In this document: piece after piece, positions 16,079-23,912 of the stretch
How the letters are laid out: every line of letters begins with the position of its first letter
Numbering within the stretch: the stretch's first letter is position 1
IMG/VR virus record: IMGVR_UViG_3300008116_000330
Location: 1-39,473 of that record
Origin: a virus
DNA: 39,473 bases
Reading direction: 5' to 3' (one strand)
Notes under the pieces: generated by a model
Database searches by the model: none
Told to the model about the DNA's origin: nothing
The model's input: the letters and a program-made list of their open reading frames with translations, nothing else
Made by a program: the position numbers and the translations under genes

Positions 16079-16395
16079 AAACTAATCTTGACTTGCCTCG
16101 TGAGCCAGAGAATCAATTTGACTTCTTGGTTATGCTGGGCTTTTTGCGGTGGTTTGATGCACCATTCATACTTGGAATCATCACTTCGCCCATAGCAATC
16201 TTTGTGATCTACAAAGTGTGGCCAGAATCACTCACAAATGCACTTTTGGGAGGCATTCTTTTCTACTTGATGTGGATGTGTATCCTAATCTTTAGGTGCA
16301 TGCACTTTGTCATTAAGAGCATTGGAGAAACCAAGAACGTTGGTTTTGAAGCAGCCAGAATGGCTGCTACCTACCTGTCTGGTGGTAAACCATGA
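16075..16395 (+). CDS. small membrane protein
   Basis: The 106-residue product has two hydrophobic helices: FILGIITSPIAIFVIYKVW (about 31-49) and ALLGGILFYLMWMCILIF (about 56-73). A short acidic N-terminus and a polar C-terminus flank them, so it is probably a two-pass inner-membrane protein. It has no recognisable family. It overlaps the upstream sigma-like gene and the downstream glycosyltransferase fusion by 4 nt each, so it is translated with them; a membrane anchor or partner for the glycosyltransferases is conceivable but not shown. Confidence 0.72.
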   Translation: MKTNLDLPREPENQFDFLVMLGFLRWFDAPFILGIITSPIAIFVIYKVWPESLTNALLGGILFYLMWMCILIFRCMHFVIKSIGETKNVGFEAARMAATYLSGGKP

Positions 16396-18032
16396 AGCTC
16401 GACGTCAAAACGGCCCAGGAGTATTTGATTATTCTTGGATACAAAGTATCTAAGTCTAACAAATTTGAAACGTGTTTAAGGTCGTTTCAAATAGACAACG
16501 GCATCAATGTCACTGGACTGTTAGACGCTTCAACTTGTCAGCGGCTATACTCAAAAGCTGTTGGAAAAGTCAAGAAAGAACCTGAAACGATGACCCACAA
16601 CGGTATGGTCGTTATTCCTTATTCTGTTGACGCATTCAAAGTATCAACGGTGTTTCATGCTGTTGTAATAATAACAGACGAAAACAATGACCAAGTGAAT
16701 CAATGCATAGCCAAACTTGATTCACTTTTGAAAGGCAAAAGTTGGTTTCTTACCATTACACATCCTGGACGTGCGCCAATGTTGAATGCCACGTCGGCCA
16801 AGGAGACAAATGTTATAGACTATGGCCAACACTGGTGGTCAGTTGGTGCGAATGAAGCCTTTAGACAGGCGAGGATTAAAAATATCCCAACTACTATGTA
16901 TCCCATCATGGCTAGAGACATGGTGTGTGATGACTTAGTGAATCGTATTTGGCCATTGATGGAGACCAACAACTACCTCTTCGTGGTTGCTGATTGGTAC
17001 TGCAATGTCTCTAAGTCTGTCTGTGTCGCTAGAAAGGACAGTGTTCTGTGGGAACAATCACCTATTGGCAGTGTCCTTTTTAACGTGAGTCTTGTTCCTG
17101 TTGTGGTGATGAATACCATGCCAGTACTTCAGCACAACGCTGATCACGCAACATGGATGCATTGGACCATGTCAGGAATCAAGGTCAATCCAATAAATTG
17201 GACAGCCTGTAATATCACAAGGCCAAGAGTGGAGGAGACTGAGTGGACTCTATTTAGGGCCCAACTTTTCTCTGGGTGGAAAAAGCCCAAAGTATCAGCG
17301 CTGATGATCACTGGCAAGAATGCTGAGCGTTACCCACTTGCCAGAGTTTCTCTTGGTTGCTTCTTGGACCAAACGTGGTCCAATAAGGAACTTGTCATCA
17401 TAAACCATGGCAACGAAAAAGTGTGCAAAACCCCTGATGCTAGAATCAAGGAGGTGTTTGTTACTAAGGGCCAAGGAGTAACACTTGGTGATCTAAGAAA
17501 CTGGTCGATAGAGAATGCCACAGGCGACTGGTGTATGACGTGGGACGACGATGACTGGCACCACCCCACTCGTATCGAGAATCAGATGGCCAACACACGC
17601 GAGAAGCACATATCAACTTTCATCTGGCAAATACGGTGTTCGTTGACTAACAACTGTGCTTTCTATGACAAGATGCCCACAGGCCAACAGATGTCAGTTA
17701 TCTACGAAAGATCCACACCAGCCCGTTATCTTTCTCTTGAAGTAAGAGAGGACACAAAATTTCTGGAGTGGTTTTCAGACAGAGTTATTTGTGTTGATAA
17801 CCATGTGGGTAACTGGAATTGTGACCCAGCACAATACGTTCGTTTCTATCATGGTCGAAACATCTGGGACTTTGGCCACATGATGAATGGTTCAGACGGT
17901 CTGTATGTGCCTGAGCAAAATAAGATCGATCTGACTCCGTATCACAAAAATCTTCTAACCCAGATTGTCTCAAAATTCAAAGCTGAAGATGGCTTCAGTG
18001 TCTCACACACTCACCCAGGTGCTCCTGTTTAA
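16392..18032 (+). CDS. peptidoglycan-binding-like domain fused to GT2 glycosyltransferase
   Basis: The 546-residue product starts with a PG_binding_1-like module (about residues 5-56): AQEYLIILGYKVSKSNKFE, then LRSFQIDNGINVTGLLDAST, which fits the helix-loop-helix repeat with xFQxxxGLxxTGxxDxxT. The middle (about 75-290) is an unassigned alpha/beta region with several strands and a metal- or sugar-like VVADWYC segment. From about 295 a GT2 domain follows: VSALMITGKNAERYPLA, SNKELVIINHG, then GVTLGDLRNWSIENATGDW with the DxD-type motif WDDDDWHH (about 384-391). No signal peptide is seen, so the PG-binding module would act in the cytoplasm or in the virion. Such a fusion is unusual. Confidence 0.78.
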   Translation: MKLDVKTAQEYLIILGYKVSKSNKFETCLRSFQIDNGINVTGLLDASTCQRLYSKAVGKVKKEPETMTHNGMVVIPYSVDAFKVSTVFHAVVIITDENNDQVNQCIAKLDSLLKGKSWFLTITHPGRAPMLNATSAKETNVIDYGQHWWSVGANEAFRQARIKNIPTTMYPIMARDMVCDDLVNRIWPLMETNNYLFVVADWYCNVSKSVCVARKDSVLWEQSPIGSVLFNVSLVPVVVMNTMPVLQHNADHATWMHWTMSGIKVNPINWTACNITRPRVEETEWTLFRAQLFSGWKKPKVSALMITGKNAERYPLARVSLGCFLDQTWSNKELVIINHGNEKVCKTPDARIKEVFVTKGQGVTLGDLRNWSIENATGDWCMTWDDDDWHHPTRIENQMANTREKHISTFIWQIRCSLTNNCAFYDKMPTGQQMSVIYERSTPARYLSLEVREDTKFLEWFSDRVICVDNHVGNWNCDPAQYVRFYHGRNIWDFGHMMNGSDGLYVPEQNKIDLTPYHKNLLTQIVSKFKAEDGFSVSHTHPGAPV

Positions 18033-18934
18033 TGTTGGTGGCTTCTTGCACATCAGGACTTTGCAATAGGATCCACTCACTGTTGGGTTCAAAAATAATC
18101 GCTGATAGTCTTAATCGTGATTTTAAGATTTATTGGCCAAAAAACAGTGAGTTGGACGTTAGCTTTACGGACATATTTGATTCAGATTTAAGCATTATTT
18201 CTGATCATGAGTTGTCATACAGGCTACTAGATGCTAGAGTCACCTGTAAAGTCTACAATGCAGGTTTAGTTCCTCCTCACGAATACACCAACATACGAAG
18301 AGATGATCCACACGACATCATAGTCATAAAGTCTTGGACTGCTCCAGTATTTTCAGGACAATTTCACACCGAAGATCACAGAGATGCACTTAAGACACTT
18401 CTGTCAAGTATTCCATTCAAAAGAGAGATCTTGGCCAAAGCGTCTCCTTCGAAATACTCATCTTACATTGGAATCCATCTCAGATATGGTGACTACAGGC
18501 CTGAAGGTGTAAATCACCTTGACTGCTTTAGTGGAGCCTCTGAAGAGGCATTTAAGGCTTTAATGCACAGAATTGTAAGTGCAAGACCCACTACTAGATT
18601 CTACATAAGCTGTCCAAATTTACGGATAAAACAATCTCTATCTGAACATTTTCATGCTGATTATCTTGACATAAATCCCTACCGCTCAGTGGATGGTGTT
18701 AAAGACGCTGTCATAGACTTGATGAATCTAAGTGGATGTGCGTTTGTTTTTGGTTCGTCATCAAGCCAGTTTAGCCAGTTTGTAGGTCTTTTGTCCAACA
18801 AGCCTGTTGGAACAATAGGAGGTCCACCAAGTCGTAGGTTTGAATTTGTAGAAGGACCATTCTCACTTGAGACCAACGAGGACGAAATGCTTAGCTGTGC
18901 CCTAAATCGCCTAGATGGATGTATGACCCAGTAG
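18032..18934 (+). CDS. fucosyltransferase-like glycosyltransferase
   Basis: The 300-residue product has an N-terminal motif GLCNRIHSLLGSKIIADSLN and KIYWPKNSE that matches the GLxNRLxxLxxxxxxA...W pattern of GDP-fucose-dependent GT-B enzymes (GT11/GT23/NodZ type). A central YIGIHLRYGDYR (about residues 149-160) holds the characteristic HxR motif, and a C-terminal GCAFVFGSSSSQFSQFV fits the donor-binding segment. Sugar identity is inferred only from the family. The ATG overlaps the stop of the preceding PG-binding/GT2 gene by one base (TAATG). It converges with a minus-strand GT2 with a 24-nt overlap at the 3' ends. Confidence 0.68.
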   Translation: MLVASCTSGLCNRIHSLLGSKIIADSLNRDFKIYWPKNSELDVSFTDIFDSDLSIISDHELSYRLLDARVTCKVYNAGLVPPHEYTNIRRDDPHDIIVIKSWTAPVFSGQFHTEDHRDALKTLLSSIPFKREILAKASPSKYSSYIGIHLRYGDYRPEGVNHLDCFSGASEEAFKALMHRIVSARPTTRFYISCPNLRIKQSLSEHFHADYLDINPYRSVDGVKDAVIDLMNLSGCAFVFGSSSSQFSQFVGLLSNKPVGTIGGPPSRRFEFVEGPFSLETNEDEMLSCALNRLDGCMTQ

Positions 18935-19777
18935 GAATTCGGTCTGAATGCCAGCTTCATTCATAGAATCTGTCATTCTATTTCTTACTAAGGAAAAACC
19001 AAGGTATGGACTTGTAAATGGGTAGCGCTTAGACTTTTCTCTCATGGTTAAGCTCGCCACTCTGTCTAACTCTGGCTTTTCAGCCTGTGATATTGTTGAG
19101 TTAACCTCCTGATGTTTAAGCACTGGGATTGATGGATTGATGTCCACACAATACTGCTGTATGCCCATGATGCTTTGGTGTCCAGCATAGCGAGCTCTTA
19201 TGGTATAGTCACAGTGTTCCTCACCAAATCGGCCAAATTGAGGATCAAAATAACCAATACTTTCCACGAGCTTTCTCGTGATTGACATCATCATGCCAGT
19301 CATTCTGGAAAGCTTTTTAAGAGCAAATCCCCTATAGATCACAGGAGTGCACTTGTACTGTGTGCTTGTGAAGTCACAGAAACAAAAAAGCTCAATCTGG
19401 GTTCCATCATGAGCATCTCTATAAGCTTTGGCTGCATTTCCAACAAACTCAATATCATCATTGCACAGCAGCAAATGATCGGCTGTGGTCTCCTCCATGA
19501 ACCACTTAAGTGCTCTATTGCTGTTGCCAGCAACACCCAGATTGTCTGTTCCTAGAAATGCTTGAACAGTTCCACCACCAAGAATGTGCTGTGTGGCCAT
19601 AAGATCTGGTCTTGGTATTTTGGGCAAGGTGGAATTGAGCCAAAAACGAGTGGTGTCCTGCTGTCCACAGTCCTCAAAAATAGCTATGTCTTTGACTTTG
19701 TTTTGATTCATGATGCTTTCAAGAATCTTTTGCAAGGCCGGAAGACGATTGTAAGTCAGAATGGCAATAGCAGTCAT
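18911..19777 (-). CDS. GT2 family glycosyltransferase
   Basis: The 288-residue product has the standard GT2 sequence: AIAILTYNRLPALQKILES (residues 3-21), NLGVAGNSNRALKWF (about 79-93), LLLCNDDIEF with the metal-binding acidic motif (about 102-111), and an FGRFGEEHCDYTIRARYAG segment (about 181-199) whose E-D pair is typical of the catalytic base region of N-acetylgalactosaminyl- or rhamnosyl-type GT2 enzymes. It is the only minus-strand member of the second glycosyltransferase cluster and begins 26 nt from the next plus-strand gene. Donor and acceptor are unknown. Confidence 0.85.
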   Translation of the reverse strand: MTAIAILTYNRLPALQKILESIMNQNKVKDIAIFEDCGQQDTTRFWLNSTLPKIPRPDLMATQHILGGGTVQAFLGTDNLGVAGNSNRALKWFMEETTADHLLLCNDDIEFVGNAAKAYRDAHDGTQIELFCFCDFTSTQYKCTPVIYRGFALKKLSRMTGMMMSITRKLVESIGYFDPQFGRFGEEHCDYTIRARYAGHQSIMGIQQYCVDINPSIPVLKHQEVNSTISQAEKPELDRVASLTMREKSKRYPFTSPYLGFSLVRNRMTDSMNEAGIQTEFLLGHTSI

Positions 19778-19803
19778 GTGCTCAAGAACTTGTATCTAGA
19801 TTG

Positions 19804-20091
19804 ATGTCGAATCAGCCACCTATGGTTGAACCTCTGCCCGTTCAACCATCACAACCTCTTACTATTGAGCTGAGAAGAGAACCGGGCCTAGACTGGTTTG
19901 TGCTTAATGTTAGTGATGGCTCATCAGAGGAATTGGATCCAGAAGATGCCCGTAGTTGGTTTAGAATGCGTGGGGCCAATATGGACGCAGTTGAAAAGGC
20001 GTTAGACTACTGTTGGAACTTCTATAATGCAACAATTGTAATCAAGAACCCAAAGACGCCCAAGCGCTCACCATTAGAGCCATTGGTGTAA
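19804..20091 (+). CDS. small hypothetical protein
   Basis: The frame encodes 95 residues from ATG 19804 (a TTG at 19801 is in frame but less likely). It has a Pro-rich N-terminus (PPMVEPLPVQPSQP), then a compact alpha/beta region (TIELRREPGLDWFVLNV, EDARSWFRMRGANMDAV and a helix with ALDYCWNFYNATIVI). Not recognised. It sits between a divergent glycosyltransferase and the head maturation genes. Confidence 0.55.
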   Translation: MSNQPPMVEPLPVQPSQPLTIELRREPGLDWFVLNVSDGSSEELDPEDARSWFRMRGANMDAVEKALDYCWNFYNATIVIKNPKTPKRSPLEPLV

Positions 20092-20180
20092 TGTCCGAAG
20101 ATTAGCTTTGAAGTTCAATCATTTTAGCGCTGATAGAGATAAAACGTCTGAGTCATCGTTTACACCCTGGCTTTTAATAC
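20092..20180 (+). promoter_or_regulatory. 89-nt gap upstream of head genes
   Basis: This is one of the longest non-coding stretches here and precedes the protease-scaffold and capsid genes, so a late promoter is expected. It holds an 11-base inverted repeat TTGAAGTTCAA (20108-20118) and a TTTACA (20159-20164) with no matching -10 box at 16-18 nt. No T4 late TATAAATA box is seen. Only location supports this entry. Confidence 0.25.
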
Positions 20181-21737
20181 GTGGCAAAGCAATACCTTGT
20201 TGATTCATGTGATTTCATCATTGATAGACAGAAAGGTCTAGTCAATGAAGATCTCGGTGGTGGCTTTAAGGCCACAAAGGCCATAGGTCGCCTTGGCTTT
20301 TGTGACGAAGTCAATGGTAATCGCCGAATCTATACGAGAAAGGTTTGGGAGGCCAACTTCAAGGATGGAAGTCTTCTTCGTAAGCGTTTAGCCGAGAATA
20401 AGACTTTCGGTCTTCTTGAGCATCCATCTGATGGTCAGGTGACATTGCTCAGCCCAATCAGCCACATCGTTACATCCGCTCAGCTCAATGAGGACGGATC
20501 TATAACGGGTGAACTAGTATTCCTTGACACAGCTGAAGGCCGCAAGATGCAAGCGTTGATTGCGGCTGGCTACAACCCAACAGTCTCAAGCAGAGGCTAT
20601 GGTAGCCTGGTTAAAAATTCAGAGGGTATTGACATAGTCCAAGAAGACTATATTTGCGAAGGCTGGGACGTTGTAATGACTCCCAGCTTTTCTAATGCCG
20701 TAGTTGAGCCAGTCGGTGAATCCAAGATTTCGAAGCGCTCCGTTACTACTGTAACAGAGAGCTCGATTCAGGGAGCCAAAACTCCAGTAGCTAAACAAAC
20801 ACCAAAAAATACCATGGACGCGAATCAAATTCGTCAGTCATTGCAGTCATTCGCGGGCCTGGAAGTCAGCAAGCTGACTCCACAACGGTACGCTGAAGGC
20901 ATGCGCCAGATGGAAACTCTCCATCAGCATGTTGAGGCTTGGTGCAGTGAGGATACAGCTAATCGTCGTTGGGACGGAACACGTCTCCACGAAGAGATTA
21001 CAGCCATCCAGAATACCTGGAGCTCGGCTATTGCTGCCCCCACTGCCCAAGTTGAGCGTCTCAGCGTGGAGAAGCAGAAGCTGCTTTCAGTCACCGAGAA
21101 GATCGTTCAAACCGGCGTGACCTTGAAGAACAAACTCAAGGAATCGCTTGACGCCAACACTAAGTTGATGGAGGTCAACCAACGTAACCTTGCCCGCGGC
21201 CGCGCCTGGAAGCAATTTGCTGAAAGCGTTCAAGCTGACCAGGGTACGCTGAATGAGAAGTATGATGTTGCTACCACTGCGCTGGAGATTCTGGCCAAGC
21301 GGTACAAGTCACTTCAGGCCGAGAGCAACGACTCTGTCGTTCGCCTTGGTCGTCGAGTTCTCGAGCTTGAGTTTTCTGATAAGCTCAAGACCGATACTGA
21401 TTTTGCGGCTAAGTTGAAGGAAGCTAAGACTCCAGAGGCTCTTGCCTCTCTGCGTGAGTCTATCCAGCCAGCTAAGAAGGCTGAAGCTCCTAAGGCTGCC
21501 GCGGTTGGAACCCCAGCGGCTTCAACAACCACTGTCCCTGCGACGAATGAGTCTAAGGAGAATGTTGAAACCAAGGCCACTATTACTGAGGCCAAGGTTG
21601 AGACTTCAACCCCAGTCACTGAGTCAAAGGACACGGGCAAGCTCGGTACCATTGTGGTTCCGGTTGGCAATCCCCGTAACATTAGTGAGAGTATTGCCAT
21701 TGCCCGTCGTCTCTCGACTTCGGGTTCACAACAATAA
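20181..21737 (+). CDS. 21: prohead protease fused to scaffold/core protein
   Basis: The 518-residue product starts with GTG and has two parts. Residues 1 to about 180 match T4 gp21-type prohead proteases (MEROPS U9/S77): NGNRRIYTRKVW, LLEHPSDG with candidate catalytic His81, and PTVSSRGYGSL with candidate catalytic Ser (Ser136 or Ser137), followed by CEGWDVVMTPSF. Residues about 212-518 are helical and charged, with Ala/Lys/Glu-rich coiled-coil-like regions and a Thr/Glu/Pro-rich tail, as expected of a gp22-like scaffold. In T4 these are separate genes. An in-frame ATG at 20814 (MDANQIRQS) could start a free scaffold of 307 residues, as in lambda C/Nu3, and codons become more C/G-ending after it. 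No Shine-Dalgarno precedes this ATG. The major capsid gene follows 18 nt later. Confidence 0.85.
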   Translation: MAKQYLVDSCDFIIDRQKGLVNEDLGGGFKATKAIGRLGFCDEVNGNRRIYTRKVWEANFKDGSLLRKRLAENKTFGLLEHPSDGQVTLLSPISHIVTSAQLNEDGSITGELVFLDTAEGRKMQALIAAGYNPTVSSRGYGSLVKNSEGIDIVQEDYICEGWDVVMTPSFSNAVVEPVGESKISKRSVTTVTESSIQGAKTPVAKQTPKNTMDANQIRQSLQSFAGLEVSKLTPQRYAEGMRQMETLHQHVEAWCSEDTANRRWDGTRLHEEITAIQNTWSSAIAAPTAQVERLSVEKQKLLSVTEKIVQTGVTLKNKLKESLDANTKLMEVNQRNLARGRAWKQFAESVQADQGTLNEKYDVATTALEILAKRYKSLQAESNDSVVRLGRRVLELEFSDKLKTDTDFAAKLKEAKTPEALASLRESIQPAKKAEAPKAAAVGTPAASTTTVPATNESKENVETKATITEAKVETSTPVTESKDTGKLGTIVVPVGNPRNISESIAIARRLSTSGSQQ

Positions 21738-21755
21738 CAACAACATCGACAAAAT

Positions 21756-23144
21756 ATGGTCATCATTGCACCTAGTGGCCGCCCTGAGCTGGCTACAGAA
21801 GGCGGTGGCGTAACACGCTTCACCGAAATCTATGAGTGGGGCAAGCGCCTGGCGGATACTGACGTCGGAGTAGCAGAGGGGTCTGATCGTGGACTCTGGG
21901 AAGCTCTCGGATGGAAGCAGTTCGTCTCGCACATGCCGGAGTACAAGCGGCCCATCGCCGCTATCATGCTCGAAAACTGCCGTCGTAAGTTCGGTCGCCT
22001 CGATGAGGTTACCCGTACTTCCAACCTCGGCACTTTCGACAAGTGGATCTTCCCAGTCATCTCCAACATGGCTGAGAATGATGTCATCGACCAGCTCGTC
22101 GCCCTCCAGCCCATGGCTGGTCCGGTGTCCCAGATCGTCTACCTCGACATCATCACTGGTCGTCGTAAGGGTCAGACTCCTAAGGGTGCTCCGATGTGGC
22201 GCGCTCTCGGTGGTGCGGTTGACCGCGATGACGATAGCTCTGAGCTCGTTTCTAACGAGACTGGTGCTCTCGCTGGTGGCGCTGCTACCCTCGAGTGGAC
22301 TCCGCTCCGTCCTGGCACTGGTGCTATCACTGGCGGTACTGTGAACTACGTGAATGGTGCCTTCACTGTCACCGGCGTTTCCTCCACTGCTTCGTACTCG
22401 GTTACCTACCAGTTCAACTCGGAAGGTAATCAGTCGATCATGGACTACGAGGTCAAGATCAGCTCCACCCCTGTCACTGCGCAGGTAATGAAGCTGAAGG
22501 CCGTGTGGTCCGAGGAAGCTGATCAGAACCTCTCCGCGATGTACAACATCCGCGCTGAGTCGATTCTGCTCAACGCCATCACCAACGCGCTTCAGTATCA
22601 GAAGCATCGTCAGGTCATCTTCGACCTGCGTGCCCGTGCTGACGCTGGTTTCGTTACCTGGGATGCTACGCCTCCCTCGAACGTCAACTACCAGACCCAC
22701 AAGTACTCGTTCATTGATGCTATGGAGACTGCCTCCAACTTCATCTTTGGTTCGACGAACATGGTTGCTGGTAACTGGGCGCTGCTCGGCCTCCAGTCCG
22801 CCACCGTTGTTGCCACGCTGCCGCACTTCGTGCCGCGTAACAACCGCGTTGAGATGCAGGGCATCACCTACATCGGTGACCTCGGCAACAAGAAGATCTT
22901 CGCTGATCCTCACTATCCGACCAACGAGTTCCTCGTTGGCCACAAGGGTGACCAGTTCCTCCGTACCGGCTACGTCCTAGCTGAGTACCAGAAGCTGTAC
23001 ACCACCCCTGATATCATGCTGCCTGACTTCCTCCATCAACGGGGCTTCGCGACCAGCTTCGCGAAGAAGATGATCAACTCGAAGTTCTACGCCCGCGGCA
23101 TTGTGCAAAATGCTCCGAGCTCCTTCGGTCCAGTCATCGGCTAA
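21756..23144 (+). CDS. 23: major capsid protein (gp23-type)
   Basis: The 462-residue product fits T4-like gp23: an N-terminal region with FTEIYEWGKRLAD, then IFPVISNMAENDVIDQLVALQPM, a YLDIITGRRKG strand, an insertion rich in Gly/Thr (about residues 165-220: GTVNYVNGAFTVTGV), VTAQVMKLKAVWSEEADQNL, and the C-terminal GDLGNKKIFADPHYP and GYVLAEYQKLYTTPDIM segments. It forms the head shell. The start ATG is preceded by an A/C-rich leader (AACAACATCGACAAAAT) with no Shine-Dalgarno, despite the high expression expected. Codons end mainly in C or G (ctc, atc, aac, ggc), more than in neighbours, giving a long but empty antisense ORF. A strong terminator follows 16 nt after the stop. Confidence 0.93.
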   Translation: MVIIAPSGRPELATEGGGVTRFTEIYEWGKRLADTDVGVAEGSDRGLWEALGWKQFVSHMPEYKRPIAAIMLENCRRKFGRLDEVTRTSNLGTFDKWIFPVISNMAENDVIDQLVALQPMAGPVSQIVYLDIITGRRKGQTPKGAPMWRALGGAVDRDDDSSELVSNETGALAGGAATLEWTPLRPGTGAITGGTVNYVNGAFTVTGVSSTASYSVTYQFNSEGNQSIMDYEVKISSTPVTAQVMKLKAVWSEEADQNLSAMYNIRAESILLNAITNALQYQKHRQVIFDLRARADAGFVTWDATPPSNVNYQTHKYSFIDAMETASNFIFGSTNMVAGNWALLGLQSATVVATLPHFVPRNNRVEMQGITYIGDLGNKKIFADPHYPTNEFLVGHKGDQFLRTGYVLAEYQKLYTTPDIMLPDFLHQRGFATSFAKKMINSKFYARGIVQNAPSSFGPVIG

Positions 23145-23159
23145 GCTAGCTGATTAAGC

Positions 23160-23193
23160 AAAACCCACCTGGAGAAATCCAGGTGGGTTTTTT
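23160..23193. terminator. bidirectional intrinsic terminator
   Basis: A perfect 12-bp stem (AAACCCACCTGG, 23161-23172, with CCAGGTGGGTTT, 23179-23190) encloses the loop AGAAAT. T residues follow on the plus strand (23188-23193), and the A residues on the 5' side give a T-run on the minus strand. It sits between the converging capsid gene and the minus-strand gene starting at 23867, and can serve both. Confidence 0.93.
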
Positions 23194-23867
23194 CATGCAC
23201 GAATAACCTTACTTGCCTTGATGGAATAGTCCGTCGTTCCGTCTTTTCTCTTATATTTTACAACTTTACCCAATACGTAGACTTTTCTCCCTCCAATCAG
23301 TGGTTCAGCAACTGACCAAGCATTTGTATAGTTCACCCACACATGGTCAGCCAAAGTTGTCTTCTTGCCAAATAGCTTTACTTGACTCAACATCAAACTT
23401 TTATTTGATGTTCCGATGAATCCTCGATGGCCGATGGTCACCGAGAAAAGGATCTTCTCTTGGCGCCCGCACAGCAGGGCCAACAACCTAGACGTATTTT
23501 TCTCAAAAAATTCCCTGAAATTTTTGACATTGTCCAGTTCAACTACTTTAACATCTTTTTCATGCTCAAAGTACTGAAGCAATGTTGTTCCACTCAGATA
23601 TTTTCTGACAAGAAGATAGTGCTCATAAGCATCTAAGCATTCATCGTACTGATCACAAAGCCAATTGTTCGTAGTAACATCGTCTAGAGAATTTAAGCCA
23701 CAATCATTTCTGATACAGGGTGGCCAGAATGGACCCCTAATTAGGGCATACATTGTTCCTAAACGACTTGGAGCCGATTCAACCTTTCTGACCCAAATTT
23801 CAGGTTTATTTTTTCTACCGACATCCTTAATCGATGTCACCAGGTTATGTCCATATGAGTTATTCAT
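23193..23867 (-). CDS. hypothetical protein with OB-fold-like C-terminus
   Basis: The 224-residue product has an unassigned N-terminal half with several Cys (PPCIRNDCG, WLCDQYDEC) that could bind metal. The C-terminal half (about 130-224) is beta-rich: LFSVTIGHRGF, LADHVWVNYTNAW, KVYVLGKVVKYKRKDGTTDYSIKAS. This is the pattern of small OB-fold proteins (LADHxWxN, then VxxLGxVxxYxR...YxIxxxK) seen in several phage and prophage hypothetical proteins. OB fold suggests nucleic-acid binding, but this is inference. It converges on the capsid terminator and has its own promoter on the divergent side. Confidence 0.75.
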   Translation of the reverse strand: MNNSYGHNLVTSIKDVGRKNKPEIWVRKVESAPSRLGTMYALIRGPFWPPCIRNDCGLNSLDDVTTNNWLCDQYDECLDAYEHYLLVRKYLSGTTLLQYFEHEKDVKVVELDNVKNFREFFEKNTSRLLALLCGRQEKILFSVTIGHRGFIGTSNKSLMLSQVKLFGKKTTLADHVWVNYTNAWSVAEPLIGGRKVYVLGKVVKYKRKDGTTDYSIKASKVIRA

Positions 23868-23875
23868 ATGGAAGC

Positions 23876-23904
23876 AGTGTACTCACCTCACCCTAAATTG
23901 TAAA
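23876..23904 (-). promoter_or_regulatory. sigma70-like promoter, leaderless arrangement, upstream of OB-fold-like gene
   Basis: On the minus strand, TTTACA (23904-23899) and TACACT (23881-23876) are separated by 17 nt; the -10 box ends 8 nt before the ATG (23867). This is the same spacing as upstream of the helicase and glutamine amidotransferase genes. It occupies most of the 45-nt gap to the divergent plus-strand gene at 23913. Confidence 0.6.
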
Positions 23905-23912
23905 CATTTTTC

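Noticed and set aside
20159-20186. TTTACA before the protease-scaffold gene as a fourth leaderless promoter
   Set aside because: There is no TATACT-like box at 16-18 nt; the distance to the start does not fit the other three.
21726-22943. 405-residue open frame antisense to the capsid gene
   Set aside because: It mirrors the strong codon bias of the capsid gene, has composition without a fold pattern (Ser/Val/Arg/Glu repeats), and no promoter or plausible start signal.
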